Positions 31,247 to 32,041 of a DNA stretch of 32,041 nucleotides are shown piece after piece. Under the pieces are notes generated by a model, which saw only the letters and a list, made by a program, of their open reading frames with translations, searched no databases and was not told the origin of the DNA. Origin of the DNA: Lysobacter antibioticus HS124 (lineage in GTDB: Bacteria > Pseudomonadota > Gammaproteobacteria > Xanthomonadales > Xanthomonadaceae); assembly GCF_000336385.2 (NCBI RefSeq), contig NZ_HG424569.1, forward strand, positions 10,209 to 42,249, given 5' to 3'. A program made the translations under genes and the position numbers. The stretch's first letter is position 1. Each line of letters opens with the position of its first letter.

Positions 31247-31708
31247 ATGACTACTCCCCAGAACACCCAGCAAACCGAGACGTCGAACCTCAGCGTGCTC
31301 GACACCGTCGCCGCCAACGGTTCGTTCGGCATTTTCGGCCGCGCCGTGGAACAAGCCGGCTTGAAGGAAACCTTGGCTGGACCGGGACCGTTCACCGTCT
31401 TCGCGCCGACCGATGCGGCTTTCGACAGCCTGCCGGCAGGCAAGTTGGACGATCTGTTCAAGCCGGAAAACCAGGAGCAACTGAGCTCGATCCTCAAGTA
31501 CCACATCGTCAACGGCCGGCGCAGCGTGGCCGACGTGGGCAAGTGGGATGCGGCCAGGACCGTCAACGGCCAGCCGGCGCCGATCAAGCGCGAGGGCGAG
31601 ACCGTCAGCATCGACGGTGCGCGCATCACCGTGGCCGACCTGAGCTCGGCCAACGGGTTCGTGCACGGAATCGACAAAGTCAACCTGCCGGCGGCGAAGC
31701 AGAACTAG
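31247..31708 (+). CDS. FAS1 (fasciclin) domain protein (153 aa)
   Basis: Starting at ATG 31247 (MTTPQNTQQTETSN) the protein is almost entirely one FAS1 domain: FGIFGRAVEQAGL, GPGPFTVFAPTDAAFDSLP, ILKYHIVNGRRSVAD and GFVHGIDKVNLP. An in-frame ATG 27 nt upstream at 31220 lacks a ribosome site. There is no signal peptide, as in the divergent FAS1 paralogue, and the N-terminal 15 residues are polar and Gln/Thr-rich. Function may be adhesion or protein-protein contact; location is uncertain. A good terminator lies 42 bp after the stop, so the gene appears monocistronic. Confidence 0.9.
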   Translation: MTTPQNTQQTETSNLSVLDTVAANGSFGIFGRAVEQAGLKETLAGPGPFTVFAPTDAAFDSLPAGKLDDLFKPENQEQLSSILKYHIVNGRRSVADVGKWDAARTVNGQPAPIKREGETVSIDGARITVADLSSANGFVHGIDKVNLPAAKQN

Positions 31709-31750
31709 CGCACGCCGCGAGGCAGGGATAGCCTTCATCGAGATCGTTGG

Positions 31751-31775
31751 AAAGGCCGGCGCAAGCCGGCCTTTT
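31751..31775 (+). terminator. Rho-independent terminator after the FAS1 gene
   Basis: AAAGGCCGGC (31751-31760) and GCCGGCCTTT (31765-31774) form a perfect 10-bp stem with a GCAA tetraloop, ending in a T-run on the plus strand. It lies 42 bp after the FAS1 stop codon. Confidence 0.88.
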
Positions 31776-31988
31776 CCGTTGTGGCGCCGCCGGGCGGGTA
31801 AGCGACGGGGCCGTGGGCGCTGCGACAGGCGAATCGATCCAGGGTTCGCGGCAGCGCGCCGAGAGCGGCCCGGATGCCGGGTGCCGACCCTGCGCCGGTA
31901 CTGCGTTGGGCAGGCCGCGGGCGCAGCGTGCGTCGGCGGAGCTGCGATCCGGTCCTCCCGTGCCGCGCCGATGCGGTAGCCTTCGCCC

Positions 31989-32041
31989 ATGCGCATCCTC
32001 GTCGTCGAAGACCAAACGGACCTGCGGCAGGCGGTGGCCAA
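31989..32041 (+). CDS. Response regulator receiver domain, N-terminal end (3' end outside window)
   Basis: Only 17 codons are visible: MRILVVEDQTDLRQAVA. The hydrophobic strand followed by an acidic pair (VVED) is the first strand and acidic pocket of a two-component receiver domain, most like OmpR/PhoP-type regulators. The phosphorylated Asp and output domain lie outside the window. No partner kinase is visible. The 213 bp between the upstream terminator and this start hold no other recognised feature. Confidence 0.8.
   Translation, partial: MRILVVEDQTDLRQAVA

Overview
The window comes from a high-G+C gammaproteobacterium that most resembles Lysobacter or a close relative in the Xanthomonadaceae. 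This is a judgement from G+C content, codon bias, a CRP/Clp-type operator, a REP-like intergenic repeat and the enzyme repertoire; no marker gene is present. There are about 26 protein-coding genes, two of them cut by the window edges. I see no tRNA, rRNA, CRISPR array, transposase or integrase.

Layout. (1) 2-3743: a small lipid or metabolite module. An acyl carrier protein, a fatty-acyl-AMP-ligase-like enzyme and an acyl-CoA-dehydrogenase-family enzyme lie on the minus strand. They converge on the 3' end of a flavin monooxygenase gene. (2) 3744-7645: a visibly A+T-richer accessory island. It holds a 43-residue basic ORF, a 696-residue protein with a PD-(D/E)XK nuclease core, a terminator, a structured RNA resembling the phage C4 antisense RNA, and a small ORF directly downstream of it. 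(3) 7793-10372: two serine beta-lactamase-fold hydrolases in tandem, followed by a repeat-rich spacer. (4) 10794-17240: a complete pgaABCD operon for poly-beta-1,6-N-acetylglucosamine (PNAG). Its last gene is a PgaD protein fused to a third membrane segment and a TonB C-terminal domain. A perfect TGTGA-N6-TCACA Clp/CRP site lies upstream of pgaA.

(5) 17546-20986: a divergent secreted GH92 alpha-mannosidase with a strong predicted promoter overlapped by a palindrome, then a 772-residue secreted protein of unknown function. (6) 23757-28084: a methyltransferase-fold protein and an MFS transporter, divergent from a membrane glycosyltransferase 2 and a NodB-type deacetylase without a signal peptide. 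(7) 28124-29184: two small envelope proteins. (8) 29420-29625: an apparent NapF-type ferredoxin relic. (9) 29816-31708: two FAS1 (fasciclin) proteins flanking two small translationally coupled genes. (10) 31989-end: the start of a response regulator.

How the parts work together. PgaC and PgaD make and move PNAG across the inner membrane, PgaB de-N-acetylates and trims it, and PgaA exports it. Clp is a c-di-GMP-responsive regulator in xanthomonads, and PgaCD is itself c-di-GMP-controlled in E. coli. A Clp site here would therefore give two layers of control by the same messenger. The second glycosyltransferase/deacetylase pair may make a second partially deacetylated amino-sugar glycan or oligosaccharide. 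The least described items are the nuclease/C4 RNA island, the PgaD-TonB fusion and the ACP/FAAL/dehydrogenase module.
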